A DNA stretch of 64,000 bases from Paractinoplanes polyasparticus (GTDB lineage: Bacteria > Actinomycetota > Actinomycetes > Mycobacteriales > Micromonosporaceae). The notes beneath the pieces are model-generated. The model was given only the letters and a program-made list of their open reading frames with translations. It was not told the origin of the DNA and made no database searches. The stretch's first letter is position 1. The number at the start of each line of letters is the position of its first letter. The position numbers and the translations under genes are program-made. The stretch is taken from NCBI RefSeq assembly GCF_019710575.1, contig NZ_JAHWFK010000040.1, positions 62,001-126,000 of the forward strand. Reading direction: 5' to 3'. Positions 6,991 through 15,411 of the stretch are shown in pieces.

Positions 6991-8993
6991 AGAGGCAACA
7001 CAGGGGTGCGCCCCTGCCCGATGCGGTCCGACGCCTGCTGACCAATACCGCCAGGCCAGGCGGCACCGCGCCGATGAAGGGCCGGCCTCCCGCCCCCGAC
7101 ACCTGGTGCGACATCGACTCGGACGGCACGGTGCACCTGTTCGTGCCGAAGGCGGAGCTGGGTCAGGGATCGCACACTCTGCTGGCGCAGATCTTCGCCG
7201 ACGAGCTCGGAGCCGATCTCGACAAGGTGGTGGTGCACCAGCCGGACACCGACCGCGGTTTCCCGCTCGGCTGGATGACGGTGGTCGGGGGAACCACCGC
7301 CGAGCTGATGCGCGCGCCCGCCCTCCGGGCCGCAGCTGCGGTGAGAGACCGCATCTCCCGGGGCGCCGTGCCACAGCCTGTGACCATCGCTGAACCAAGA
7401 GGACTGATCGGGGCTTCGGCACCTCGGGTCGACCTGCCGTCGAAGGTCACCGGTGCCGCGGTTTTCGCGTCCGACATTCGCTTGCCGGACATGCTGTACG
7501 GCGCATTGCTGCTGCCGGAGCGGCACGGCGCATCGCTGGAAAGTGTCTCCGGCCTGGACGAGGCGCGCCGCTCACCCGGCGTCGTCCACGTCATCGCCGA
7601 CACCGCCACCGGTCTGATCGCCGCAGCGGCCGAACGCAGCCACCAGGCGCGCGCCGCCCTGGCCTTGCTGCGACCGCGATGGCGCGGCGGATCCGAGGCC
7701 GACCAGGACGCCATCGAGGCGGCGATCGATGTCAGGCGAACCCCGACACACCTCGTCCAGAACGTGGGCAACAAGGCCATGCCGACGGATGGACGGCGGT
7801 TGACCGCCGAGTATCGGACGTCCATGGTGATGGCCGCCCCTGCCGAGCCGCCGGTGGCCGTCGCCGAGGTCACCGCGGACCGGGTGACGGTGCACTCGTC
7901 CACGCAGAACCCTGCACTGGTCCAGGACGCCGTGGCCAAGGCCCTGGGCCGTCGGCGTCGCGACGTCCGCGTCATCGTGCCCTACGTGGGTGGGTCCTTC
8001 GGGCGTAAACACGGCTATGTCGGTGATCCCGCCGCTGCGGCGGCTCTGCTGGCGGCAGCAACCGGGCGCCCGGTACACCTCGCCTGGAGCAGACAGCAGG
8101 ATCAGCTCAACGGCCCGAAGCGCCCACCGAGCCATCACCTCATGGAAGCGGCCATCGGCGGCGGCGGTGAACTGCTGGCACTGCGGCACCGGTTCGCCGT
8201 CGGCGACGCCAGCGGCGGCTGGCCCACCTCCAGCCAGGCCGCCCGGGCGACCGACATCGACTTCTTCTCGGTCTTCGGGGCGCATCTGCTCTACCGAGGC
8301 GTCCCCAACCTGCGGGTCGACTACGGCCGGGTGCCGATGCCCTCGACGGTCCACCTCGGGCCGATGCGTTCGTTGAGCACCCACCCGAATCTCTTCGCGA
8401 TCGAAAGCTTCCTGGACGAGGTCGCGGCCGAGCTCGGTATCGATCCCCTCGAACTGAGGCTTCGGCATCTGACGAACGACGAACACGGGCGCCGTCTGCG
8501 CCGCGTCCTGGAAGCGGTCGCCGCCGAGGCGGACTGGGGTACGTCGGCGCCGGGCACCGCCAAGGGCATCGCCTGCTGCGCCTACGGCAGGACCGTCACC
8601 GCGCAGATCATCCAGGTCAGCGCGAACGACACTGGCGCCGGCACGCTGCCGATCGTCGTGGACGAGGTCGTCGCAGCCGCCGACGGCCACCTGGTCAACC
8701 CCGCGATCGCCCGCTCCCAGGTGGAAGGCGCCGTCGTCATGGGCCTGAGCTGGGCGCTCGGAGAACGCATCACCGTTCGCCAGGGACAGGTCGTCGAGAC
8801 CGACTTCGACCGGTACGCGATCCTGCGGGCGGACTCCTCGCCGCGCGTGCGAAGCGTTCTCGTCGAGGGCGATTTCTGGGGCGGCGGCTTCAACGAGGCC
8901 AGCGCGAGTCCGACCGCCGCCGCACTCGCCAACGCCGTACACGCACTCACGGGCAACCGCATCCGCACACTGCCGCTCTTCCCACCACGTTGA
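6987..8993 (+). CDS. Molybdopterin-binding large subunit, isoquinoline 1-oxidoreductase type
   Basis: A 668-residue catalytic subunit. PKAELGQGSHTLLAQ is the cofactor-binding motif near the N-terminus. Next come the fused aldehyde-oxidase a/b-hammerhead segment (SKVTGAAVFASDIRLPDMLYG) and YVGGSFGRKHG. The C-terminal active-site glutamate lies in GGGFNEASASPT, where the family usually shows GVGE-P-G. The family hydroxylates N-heterocycles or aldehydes with water as oxygen source. The usual Tat signal of IorB-type proteins is not evident; the GTG start is fixed by the 4-nt overlap with the iron-sulfur gene. At 668 residues it is somewhat short for the family. Confidence 0.85.
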   Translation: MKRQHRGAPLPDAVRRLLTNTARPGGTAPMKGRPPAPDTWCDIDSDGTVHLFVPKAELGQGSHTLLAQIFADELGADLDKVVVHQPDTDRGFPLGWMTVVGGTTAELMRAPALRAAAAVRDRISRGAVPQPVTIAEPRGLIGASAPRVDLPSKVTGAAVFASDIRLPDMLYGALLLPERHGASLESVSGLDEARRSPGVVHVIADTATGLIAAAAERSHQARAALALLRPRWRGGSEADQDAIEAAIDVRRTPTHLVQNVGNKAMPTDGRRLTAEYRTSMVMAAPAEPPVAVAEVTADRVTVHSSTQNPALVQDAVAKALGRRRRDVRVIVPYVGGSFGRKHGYVGDPAAAAALLAAATGRPVHLAWSRQQDQLNGPKRPPSHHLMEAAIGGGGELLALRHRFAVGDASGGWPTSSQAARATDIDFFSVFGAHLLYRGVPNLRVDYGRVPMPSTVHLGPMRSLSTHPNLFAIESFLDEVAAELGIDPLELRLRHLTNDEHGRRLRRVLEAVAAEADWGTSAPGTAKGIACCAYGRTVTAQIIQVSANDTGAGTLPIVVDEVVAAADGHLVNPAIARSQVEGAVVMGLSWALGERITVRQGQVVETDFDRYAILRADSSPRVRSVLVEGDFWGGGFNEASASPTAAALANAVHALTGNRIRTLPLFPPR

Positions 8994-9034
8994 GCGGGAC
9001 CCGCCGGCTGAGGCCCGGCACAGGGATACCTCCG

Positions 9035-9544
9035 TCAGGGGGCGTCCCCGCGCAGGCGGCTGAAGACGACCAGATCGTGGTACGTGCCCCGGCGGAACTG
9101 TGCGTGCCGCGCGATGCCCTCACGGCTGAACCCGGCTTTCTCCAAGCTCCGTTGCGCGGGAGTGTTGTCGATGTCGGTCTCCGCCTGCAAGCGCTCGAAG
9201 GTCGTCGTCTCGAACAGGTACGTCGCCAGCAGTTGCTTCCCGACAGTGCCGAGCCCACGGCCGCGGAAGCCCGGTAGCAGACGGGTTCCGATGTTCAGCG
9301 CATGCGACGGAACGGTGGGTCCGTGCGGCACCGGCCGCCAGGAGATCTTGCCGGCGACCGCGCCGTCGGCATCCTGGATGATCAGAGTCCCGTGGTCGTA
9401 GTCGAGAAGCCCGTTCGCGGCGAAGGCCCGCTCCATCGCGTTCGCGGCCATCCACCCGAAGGAGTCGACCGGGTCCAGGTCGTGATTGACATACAGCAGC
9501 GGCAGATCCTCGCGCCGGACAGGACGCAGTGTGGCTCCGGACAT
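9035..9544 (-). CDS. GNAT-family N-acetyltransferase (RimJ/RimL-like)
   Basis: A 169-residue acetyltransferase from ATG 9544. It shows the expected order: an N-terminal TLRPVRREDLPLLY, the central beta strands GTLIIQDADGAVAGKISWR, the acetyl-CoA loop LLPGFRGRGLGTVGKQLL, and the terminal NTPAQRSLEKAGFSREGIAR with the conserved N and the E-K-x-G-F signature. This subgroup acetylates N-terminal amines of ribosomal proteins or small amines. It is convergent with the molybdenum hydroxylase and probably monocistronic. Confidence 0.85.
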   Translation of the reverse strand: MSGATLRPVRREDLPLLYVNHDLDPVDSFGWMAANAMERAFAANGLLDYDHGTLIIQDADGAVAGKISWRPVPHGPTVPSHALNIGTRLLPGFRGRGLGTVGKQLLATYLFETTTFERLQAETDIDNTPAQRSLEKAGFSREGIARHAQFRRGTYHDLVVFSRLRGDAP

Positions 9545-9720
9545 TCTGCGATCATGGAGGAGGAGGGAAGCGGAACGCAATCAGTGTCACCGGTTGACCC
9601 CCCGGGAATCCCCAACGTTGCCCGATGGAGCAACCTCCGTCATCGGTCGCCACTACGCCGAAGCATTCGCGGTCATCCGGTGGCCGGCCGGAGATCCGGT
9701 AGCCTTCACGCCGTTGCAGG

Positions 9721-10548
9721 TCAGGGCTCGCTGGCTGCCAGCGAGCCCAGCAGCGCGAGCGCCTCGGCGCTGGCCGAGCCCGGCTCGGCGTGGTAGACGA
9801 CGAGCTCTTGGCCGGGGCTCGAGCGGACGTCGAAGGTCTGCATCGTCAGCGTCAGGGGACCGACGTCGTCGTGGTGGAAGCTCTTGCGTTCCAGCGCCTT
9901 GCCTCGCGCGTCGTGGCTGGTCCACAGCTCGGCGAAGGCCGCGCTCTCGGCGAGCAGCTCGTCGAGGATCTGTCGTATCCGCGGGTCGTCGGGCGCCTTG
10001 CCGTAGTTGAGGCGCAAGCCGGCCACGGAGTTGCGTGCGACGTCGCCCCAGCCCCGGTAGAACGTGCGGGCGGCCGGATCGGTGAACACGACGTGCATGA
10101 GATTGCGCGAGTGTGTCCAGCGGTGGAACAGCGCGTCCGCGATCGGATTGGAGGCCAGGACGTCGAAGGCGCGGTTGTAGACGATGGCCGGGTTGTCCGG
10201 CCAGGCCCGCATCAGGACGAGCAGGCTCGGGTCGACCCGGCCGCTCACCAGCGTCGACCCTTCCCGTGGGCTGAGCCCGGCCAACCGGAACAGGTGCTGC
10301 CGGTCGTCCTCGCCGAGTCGGAGGGCCCGCGCGAGGGCGCCGACCACCTGCGCCGAGGGGGAGCCTTCGCGTCCCTGTTCGAGGCGCACGTAGTAGTCCA
10401 CGCTCACCCCGGCCAGCATCGCCACTTCCACGCGACGCAGGCCGGGCACCCTGCGATGACCGCTGCCGGGCAGGTTGGCCTGATCCGGTGTGATGCGTCC
10501 GCGGCGGGCCTTGAGATACCCGCCGAGGTCGGAGTTGGCCATCTCCAT
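9721..10548 (-). CDS. XRE-family regulator with MmyB-like ligand domain
   Basis: A 275-residue paralogue of the regulator at 5348: an HTH with VEVAMLAGVSVDYYVRLEQG, then LARALRLGEDDRQHLFRLAG, a PAS-like middle (FDVLASNPIADALFHRW) and the closing LVVYHAEPGSASAEALALL. ATG 10548 (MEMANSDL) is chosen; a second ATG lies two codons on. It faces away from the lipoprotein gene at 10769 and may regulate it. The ligand is unknown. Confidence 0.85.
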   Translation of the reverse strand: MEMANSDLGGYLKARRGRITPDQANLPGSGHRRVPGLRRVEVAMLAGVSVDYYVRLEQGREGSPSAQVVGALARALRLGEDDRQHLFRLAGLSPREGSTLVSGRVDPSLLVLMRAWPDNPAIVYNRAFDVLASNPIADALFHRWTHSRNLMHVVFTDPAARTFYRGWGDVARNSVAGLRLNYGKAPDDPRIRQILDELLAESAAFAELWTSHDARGKALERKSFHHDDVGPLTLTMQTFDVRSSPGQELVVYHAEPGSASAEALALLGSLAASEP

Positions 10549-10768
10549 ATGGTAGCTGCGGGAGCGTGGTTCGGCCTGGCAGCGGTGTTGCCCGCCGATC
10601 CCGTACCGGGCCGGGTCCACCTGTCGCCGGCGAGGCCCGTCAACCAGAGGGGGTGCAGCGCGGCCTCCCACGGCCACGTCGTTGTTCGTACCTTCGAGTC
10701 ATGGACAACCGACAGATCATCCACCGCGTGCCCGAGGACAGGCTCGCTCGGGGGAGAGGATCGGGTCG

Positions 10769-11185
10769 ATGAGGCAACATGTACGCATCATGGTCGGCGG
10801 TGCTTTCCTGGCCGTGCTGCTCACCGGGTGCTCCGGGGCGGCCGACACCGGTGCCCGTACGGCTTCCCGCGAGCCCGTCCTGGTTATCCCGTCGATCTCG
10901 ACAGAGTCGTCTGCCTCGGCGCACCCGTACGTGGGGATGTGGGTGACGGCCGACGGCCACATCCGCCAGCAACTGCTCGCCAACGGCCGCTACGACGAAG
11001 CCCGTGGCGACCGGGAGAGCGCCTTCACCGGCTCCTACCGGGTGTCCGGCAACCGGATCGACTACATCGACGATACGGGATTCACTGCGGACGGAACCTT
11101 CGACGGAGACATCCTGCACCACGGCGGATACATCTTCTACCGAGAGGGTAGCGAGGTCCACCGCCAGGCGACCGAAGACCGATGA
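10769..11185 (+). CDS. Lipoprotein with Atu4866 domain
   Basis: A 138-residue lipoprotein. A short signal peptide ends in the lipobox LLTGC. The mature part has the Atu4866 pattern: HPYVGMWVTADGHIRQQLL, NGRYDEARGDRESAFTG, NRIDYIDDTGFTADG and HHGGYIFYRE. The Atu4866 fold is a small beta barrel of unknown function. The ribosome site GGGGAGAGGA lies 8 nt before ATG 10769. A Tat-secreted SnoaL-like gene follows 107 nt later, so both products act outside the membrane. Confidence 0.85.
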   Translation: MRQHVRIMVGGAFLAVLLTGCSGAADTGARTASREPVLVIPSISTESSASAHPYVGMWVTADGHIRQQLLANGRYDEARGDRESAFTGSYRVSGNRIDYIDDTGFTADGTFDGDILHHGGYIFYREGSEVHRQATEDR

Positions 11186-11292
11186 CGGCTGAGCCTGGAA
11201 TCCGCGCTCACCGCCGCCCGCCTGCCCCCCGATACCGCGGCGCAGGACGACAAGAAGGCCATACATGCCGACATACCTCGAGGAGAATGATC

Positions 11293-11859
11293 ATGGAGAT
11301 CGATGATGGGCAAGGCCGGTTGAGGCGTCGCGCGCTGCTCGGTGGGTCCGCCGCGGCGGCGGTGGGACTGCTCGGGCTGAGCGCCGGCCCCGCGCAAGCC
11401 GACGGTGGCGGGCGGGCGCAGGCCGGCGGTGGTGGGCGGGAGGGCCGCAACAAGCGGCGGTTGGCGCAGGTGTTCCGCGGTGCGACCGAGCGCGGCACTC
11501 TGAACAAGACGAACGATTTTTACCTGGACATCCTCCATCCCGATGTCGAATGGACCGTGATGGCCGAGCCCCGGCGGATCTACTCCAACCGGGCCGACTT
11601 TCTTGCTGGCGGGTCGGCTCCGGTGCTGGAGCGTCTCGCTACGCCGCTCTACCCCGACGTTCATGCGATCTACGCCGATGGCGACGTCGTCTCGGTCCTC
11701 TGGGACGGCACCGCGACGGCCCTGGACGGGCAGCCTTATCTGAACACCTTCAACTGGGTCTTCACGATGCGGGGCCGGCAGGCGATCCGGGTGCGGGCCT
11801 ACCTCGACCTCATCGCGGTCAACAACCTCGTCGAACGCGTCCCGCTACCCACCACATAG
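11293..11859 (+). CDS. Tat-exported NTF2/SnoaL-like protein
   Basis: A 188-residue protein with a twin-arginine signal (RLRRRALLGGSAAAAVGLLG, then GPAQA). After a Gly-rich linker comes a SnoaL/NTF2-like domain with FYLDILHPDVEWTVM, IYADGDVVSVLWDGTA and FNWVFTMRGRQAIRVRAYLD. ATG 11293 has AGGAG seven bases upstream; the nearer ATG at 11287 sits too close to that site. It probably acts at the cell surface on a small hydrophobic molecule. Function is not established. Confidence 0.8.
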   Translation: MEIDDGQGRLRRRALLGGSAAAAVGLLGLSAGPAQADGGGRAQAGGGGREGRNKRRLAQVFRGATERGTLNKTNDFYLDILHPDVEWTVMAEPRRIYSNRADFLAGGSAPVLERLATPLYPDVHAIYADGDVVSVLWDGTATALDGQPYLNTFNWVFTMRGRQAIRVRAYLDLIAVNNLVERVPLPTT

Positions 11860-11902
11860 GACCAGGGCGAAGCAACGGGACTGTGCAGGAGCGGTGTTTC
11901 CG

Positions 11903-11938
11903 GCCCGACACGCCGGGCTGAGGTCCGGCGTGTCGGGC
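11903..11938 (+). terminator. Strong hairpin after the SnoaL-like gene
   Basis: A perfect 14-bp stem (11903-11916 with 11925-11938) closes an 8-nt loop, 43 nt after the stop at 11859. There is no U run, as is usual for actinobacterial terminators. Confidence 0.7.
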
Positions 11939-12057
11939 ACAATCGCGCGGTGCGGAAAGTGCCCGGCGGCCGGCGAGCCGAATTCATGCGAGACGTCGCC
12001 TTGCTGCTCCGAGTGCAGATCCGGCGATGTCGCTGAGACAACACAGCCTGCCCGGCA

Positions 12058-12243
12058 AGGACCTTCGCCGAACAGGTCGCTCGCGTCGATGAGTTTGTCC
12101 GTGACGATCAGCGTCGGCGTGGCCTACCTCGACGTTGCCCCACCCACCGCCGGCCCCGATTCTGGACCGGGCGGACGCGGCGGTGTACCAGCCGAAACGG
12201 AACAGGCAGGCCAGGTGGGTATCAACGCTGAGGCGCTGCTGAC
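12058..12243 (+). pseudogene. C-terminal remnant of a GGDEF (diguanylate cyclase) domain
   Basis: One frame gives LSVTISVGVAYLDVA, the penultimate strand of GGDEF domains. About 25 codons later another frame reads ILDRADAAVYQPKRNRQARW, the family's closing motif (ADxALYxAKxxGRN-x). The GG(D/E)EF site itself is missing and at least one frameshift separates the two blocks. It is a dead fragment in the 460-nt space between the SnoaL-like gene and DUF1097. The start of the feature is approximate. Confidence 0.6.
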
Positions 12244-12319
12244 CTCTGACAGCGATTCGCGCCGAGCGGCCCGGTTGCGCGGTGGGCGCACCGGGCCGCT
12301 GGGCGGCTGTGACCGTTCG

Positions 12320-12820
12320 TCAGCTCGCGTATCGGTGCTGCAGTCGCTGGCTCGTGAAGCCGGCCACGGCGCCGATGGCGCCGGCCGCGACCAACGTGAG
12401 GATGCCGGTCAGGGGATTGTCGGGATGCAGGGCGAAGAAAGCGATCAGCCCGAGGAACCACGTCAGCGTGTTGCCCAGGATGGTGGTGGCGCGCAGGCCG
12501 ACCGCGACCAGCGCGAGCAGGAAGACGGAGATCGGCAGGGCGACCGCGCCGACGACCGGCGAGAGCCAGGCGACGATGAAGGTTCCGGCCGTCGCCAGCA
12601 GAACGCCGGCCCAGAGGCTGATGATGGAGTAGACACCTTGCCGGGTGGAGGCGGGCCGCGTGAACCAGGCGACCCACCCGATGAACATCGCCCAGGCGGG
12701 CAGACCGGCGAGCTGACTGAGGAACGCGGCCGCGGCAGCGACGACACCCGCGATGACGGTGAACCGGATGAACCGGCTGTCGGTCTTGACGTTTCCGGGA
12801 GTCGTCGCGTGGCTGGTCAT
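12320..12820 (-). CDS. DUF1097 membrane protein
   Basis: A 166-residue integral membrane protein with about five hydrophobic segments (FTVIAGVVAAAAAFLSQLAG, GVLLATAGTFIVAWLS, FLLALVAVGL, TWFLGLIAFFAL, LVAAGAIGAVAGF) and the FIGWVAWFT motif seen in DUF1097/YcdZ-like proteins. Its start overlaps the SDR stop (ATGA at 12817-12820), so the two are one operon. The transported or sensed compound is unknown. Confidence 0.75.
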   Translation of the reverse strand: MTSHATTPGNVKTDSRFIRFTVIAGVVAAAAAFLSQLAGLPAWAMFIGWVAWFTRPASTRQGVYSIISLWAGVLLATAGTFIVAWLSPVVGAVALPISVFLLALVAVGLRATTILGNTLTWFLGLIAFFALHPDNPLTGILTLVAAGAIGAVAGFTSQRLQHRYAS

Positions 12821-13719
12821 GACTCCTCCTTGAGGATGGTGGGGCGGAGCAGGTCGGTGAAGCCCATCCGGTGCATGAGGCGTTCGCGTTGTGCGGTGGC
12901 GACGGCGGTGACGGGGAGGTCGCCGAAGTCGGAGAAGTCCACGCTGGATCGGTAGGGGCGCTGGCTGTGCGGCAGGGCGACGATGCGGGCGATCTCGGTG
13001 GCGACCTGGTTGACGTCCTGGGCGACGCCCGGCGGGAACAGGCCCTCGGTGGCGGCCTGGTTGCGGGCGATGTGGGCGGCGATGAGGTCGTACCGGTCGC
13101 TCACCTCAGGCTCGGCGGGACCGGCGGCGTTCGGGAAGTGTTCGGTGCCGACGGTGAAAGGCCCGGGCATCACGATGGACGTTTCGATCCCGAACGGGGC
13201 GACCTCCAAAGAGACGGAATCGGCGAGGCTGTCCATGGCGGCCTTCGCCGCGGTGTACGGGCTCAGGAACGGCGGCACCACGCGGCTGGTACCCGAGCCG
13301 ACCCAGAGCAGCAGCCCCTGTCCCTGGCGCCGGAGCACGGGCAGCGCCGCCCGGTTGACCCGCAGCGCGCCGACCACGTTGGTGTCGTAGGACTGCAGGA
13401 ACTGCTCCGGACTGAAGGCCTCGGTGATGCCGTAGTAGAGGTGCGCCGCGTTGTGGACGACCACGTCGAGGTGGCCGGTCTCGCCGACGATGTGCGACAC
13501 CGCGGCGTCCGCCGATTCCTGGGACAGCACATCGAGTTCGACGGTGCGAAGCTGGACGCGGTGCTCCGCGGCGTAGGCAGCCACCTCGGCGGCCCGGTCG
13601 GAGTTGCGGCCCTCGACGTCACGCATCGAGGCGTACACGGTGTGGCCGTCGTCGGCGAGGCGGCGGGCGGTCAACCTGCCTATTCCGGAGCCGGCGCCGG
13701 TGATGAGAACGACTGACAT
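12817..13719 (-). CDS. Short-chain dehydrogenase/reductase
   Basis: A 300-residue SDR with VLITGAGSGIG at the N-terminus, LDV in the adenine pocket, HNAA in place of the usual NNAG, a catalytic Ser (WVGSGTS) and YTAAK. The long C-terminal tail (SSVDFSDFGDLPVTAVATAQ) is typical of an SDR subgroup of unknown substrate. It is coupled to the DUF1097 gene and lies 45 nt downstream of a second SDR on the same strand, under control of the divergent TetR region. Confidence 0.85.
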   Translation of the reverse strand: MSVVLITGAGSGIGRLTARRLADDGHTVYASMRDVEGRNSDRAAEVAAYAAEHRVQLRTVELDVLSQESADAAVSHIVGETGHLDVVVHNAAHLYYGITEAFSPEQFLQSYDTNVVGALRVNRAALPVLRRQGQGLLLWVGSGTSRVVPPFLSPYTAAKAAMDSLADSVSLEVAPFGIETSIVMPGPFTVGTEHFPNAAGPAEPEVSDRYDLIAAHIARNQAATEGLFPPGVAQDVNQVATEIARIVALPHSQRPYRSSVDFSDFGDLPVTAVATAQRERLMHRMGFTDLLRPTILKEES

Positions 13720-13764
13720 GAGAATCTCCCTGGTGAAGGGCTGGCATTTGGGGGATGACGCGGG

Positions 13765-14499
13765 TCAGACCATTCCGCCGTTGACGTAGACGGTCTGGCC
13801 GTTGACCCAGCGGCCCGGGCCGGCCAGGAACGACACCACGTCGGCGATGTCGGCGGGGGTGCCGAGGCGCTGCATCGGGTTCATGTTCGCCATCGCGTCG
13901 ATGGTCGCCTCGTCCTTGCCCTGGAGGAACAGGTCGGTGGCGGTGGGCCCAGGTGCGACCGCGTTGACCGTGATGTCCCGGCCGCGTAGCTCCTTGGCCA
14001 GTACCGGCACCAGCGCGTCGACGGCCCCCTTGGATGCGGTGTAGCCCGCGTAGCTCGGCAGGGCCAGTTTCTTCACCGAGGTCGACAGGTTGATGATCGC
14101 CCCGCCGGCGCGGACCCGGCGGGCGGCCTGCTGGTTCACCACGAAGGCGCCGCGGATGTTGGTGCGATGCATCCGATCGAGGACCGCCAGATCGAAGTCG
14201 ACCACCGGCTGCAGGCTCATCACGCCGGCCGAGTTCACCACCACGTCGATGCCGCCGTATTCCGCCTCGACAGCGTCGAAGGCGGCGGACACCGCAGCCT
14301 CGTCGGCGATGTCGGCCGACCAGGCCAGCGCCCGGCCACCGGCATCGCTGATTTCCGCCACCGTGGCATCGGCCTGGTCCTTGTTGCTGGCGAACACCAC
14401 GCCGACGGCCAGCCCGTCCGAGGCCAGCCGGGCCGACACTGTCCGTCCGATGCCGCGCGACCCTCCGGTCACCACGGCCACACGCTGCTTTCCGGTCAT
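13765..14499 (-). CDS. Short-chain dehydrogenase, 3-oxoacyl-ACP-reductase-like
   Basis: A 244-residue SDR close to FabG: VVTGGSRGIG, NSAGVM, an N in MHRTNIRGAF, STSVKK, YTASK and the closing WVNGQTVYVNGG. It heads an operon with the SDR at 12817 and DUF1097. It is divergent from a TetR gene, with the operator-like repeats between them, so it is the likely main target of that TetR. Confidence 0.85.
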   Translation of the reverse strand: MTGKQRVAVVTGGSRGIGRTVSARLASDGLAVGVVFASNKDQADATVAEISDAGGRALAWSADIADEAAVSAAFDAVEAEYGGIDVVVNSAGVMSLQPVVDFDLAVLDRMHRTNIRGAFVVNQQAARRVRAGGAIINLSTSVKKLALPSYAGYTASKGAVDALVPVLAKELRGRDITVNAVAPGPTATDLFLQGKDEATIDAMANMNPMQRLGTPADIADVVSFLAGPGRWVNGQTVYVNGGMV

Positions 14500-14531
14500 G
14501 ACTACTCCCTGGTCCGATGGGCGAGAATCAC

Positions 14532-14625
14532 TGATGCTGCTACATGCGGTATCACCGATGCTACGGCAGGCGGCCGTTGAGCGCCACGCTGATGCTGCGA
14601 TTGTTGGTATCGCTGATGCCGCCGG
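14532..14625. promoter_or_regulatory. Two imperfect direct repeats, probable TetR operators
   Basis: Two copies of a roughly 36-bp element lie at 14532-14567 and 14590-14625, 58 bp apart. Shared parts include TGATGCTGC, GGTATC and GATGC followed by CGG. A further GATACATG/GACATCAGCGATCACC tract continues up to the TetR start. The location between the SDR operon and the TetR gene suggests binding sites of that TetR. This was seen by eye only. Confidence 0.55.
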
Positions 14626-14655
14626 TCGGCGACATCAGCGATCACCCCACGCTGT

Positions 14656-14668
14656 TACCGTTGATACA
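14656..14668 (+). promoter_or_regulatory. Minus-10 element of a probable leaderless TetR transcript
   Basis: TACCGT (14656-14661) fits the actinobacterial TANNNT minus-10 and ends 6 nt before the ATG at 14668. There is no Shine-Dalgarno sequence. Transcription would begin at or next to the start codon. Confidence 0.4.
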
Positions 14669-15378
14669 TGCCGCAGCGAGACGCCACCCGGGAACGGATC
14701 CGCCAGGCCGCCAGCGAACTCCTGGCCTTGGGCGGTCGGGAAGCCGTGTCCACCCGGGCGGTGAGCGCCGCGGCCCGTGTCCAGCCGGCTGCCATCTACC
14801 GGGCCTTCGGTGACATGCAAGGCCTGCTCGACGTCGTCGTCGCCGAGGGATTCGCTCGCTACCTGGACCAGAAACGCGCCCTGCCGGACGACGACGATCC
14901 GGTCGGTGCGCTGCGCGCCGGCTGGGATCTGCACGTCGGGTTCGGCATCGAGAACCCGAGCATCTACGTGCTGATGTTCGAATACCGCGACAATCGCCAG
15001 GACCGGGAGAACACGGCCGCCGCCAAAGCCCTGGCGATCCTGCGCCAGCTCGTCGTCCGAGTGGCGCGGGCCGGCGTGCTTCTCGTACCGGTCGATCAGG
15101 CGGTGTCGATGATCCACGCGGCCGGTATGGGCGCGGTCCTGCACACCCTTTCGCTGCCGGCCGCCGAGCGGAAGGCGTTCGACACTTCGCAGCTACGCGA
15201 CGCGATCCTCGAGCACATCATCAGCATGAAGCCGGCTCCCGTCGCCGACGACATCCGCACGAACGTCATCACCTTGACCACGACCCTCGCCACGCCCGGC
15301 TACGACGTCCCGGGCAACCTGACCCCCGGCGAACGGCTCCTGCTGACCGAACTGCTCAACCGCATGGCGTCCCGCTGA
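14668..15378 (+). CDS. TetR/AcrR-family regulator
   Basis: A 236-residue regulator. The N-terminal HTH spans TRERIRQAASELLALGG, VSTRAVSAAARV and QPAAIYRAFGDMQGLL. The all-helical C-terminal domain is the ligand pocket. It is divergent from the SDR-SDR-DUF1097 operon. By analogy with similar pairs it represses that operon until it binds a substrate or product of the SDRs; that is inference. Confidence 0.85.
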   Translation: MPQRDATRERIRQAASELLALGGREAVSTRAVSAAARVQPAAIYRAFGDMQGLLDVVVAEGFARYLDQKRALPDDDDPVGALRAGWDLHVGFGIENPSIYVLMFEYRDNRQDRENTAAAKALAILRQLVVRVARAGVLLVPVDQAVSMIHAAGMGAVLHTLSLPAAERKAFDTSQLRDAILEHIISMKPAPVADDIRTNVITLTTTLATPGYDVPGNLTPGERLLLTELLNRMASR

Positions 15379-15411
15379 GCACACACCGTTGGTGTCGCCT
15401 TAGTCCTATGC

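Noticed and set aside
7572..8942. 456-codon minus-strand frame opposite the molybdenum hydroxylase
   Set aside because: A GC-rich shadow frame: no family motif, while the plus strand has continuous conserved motifs.
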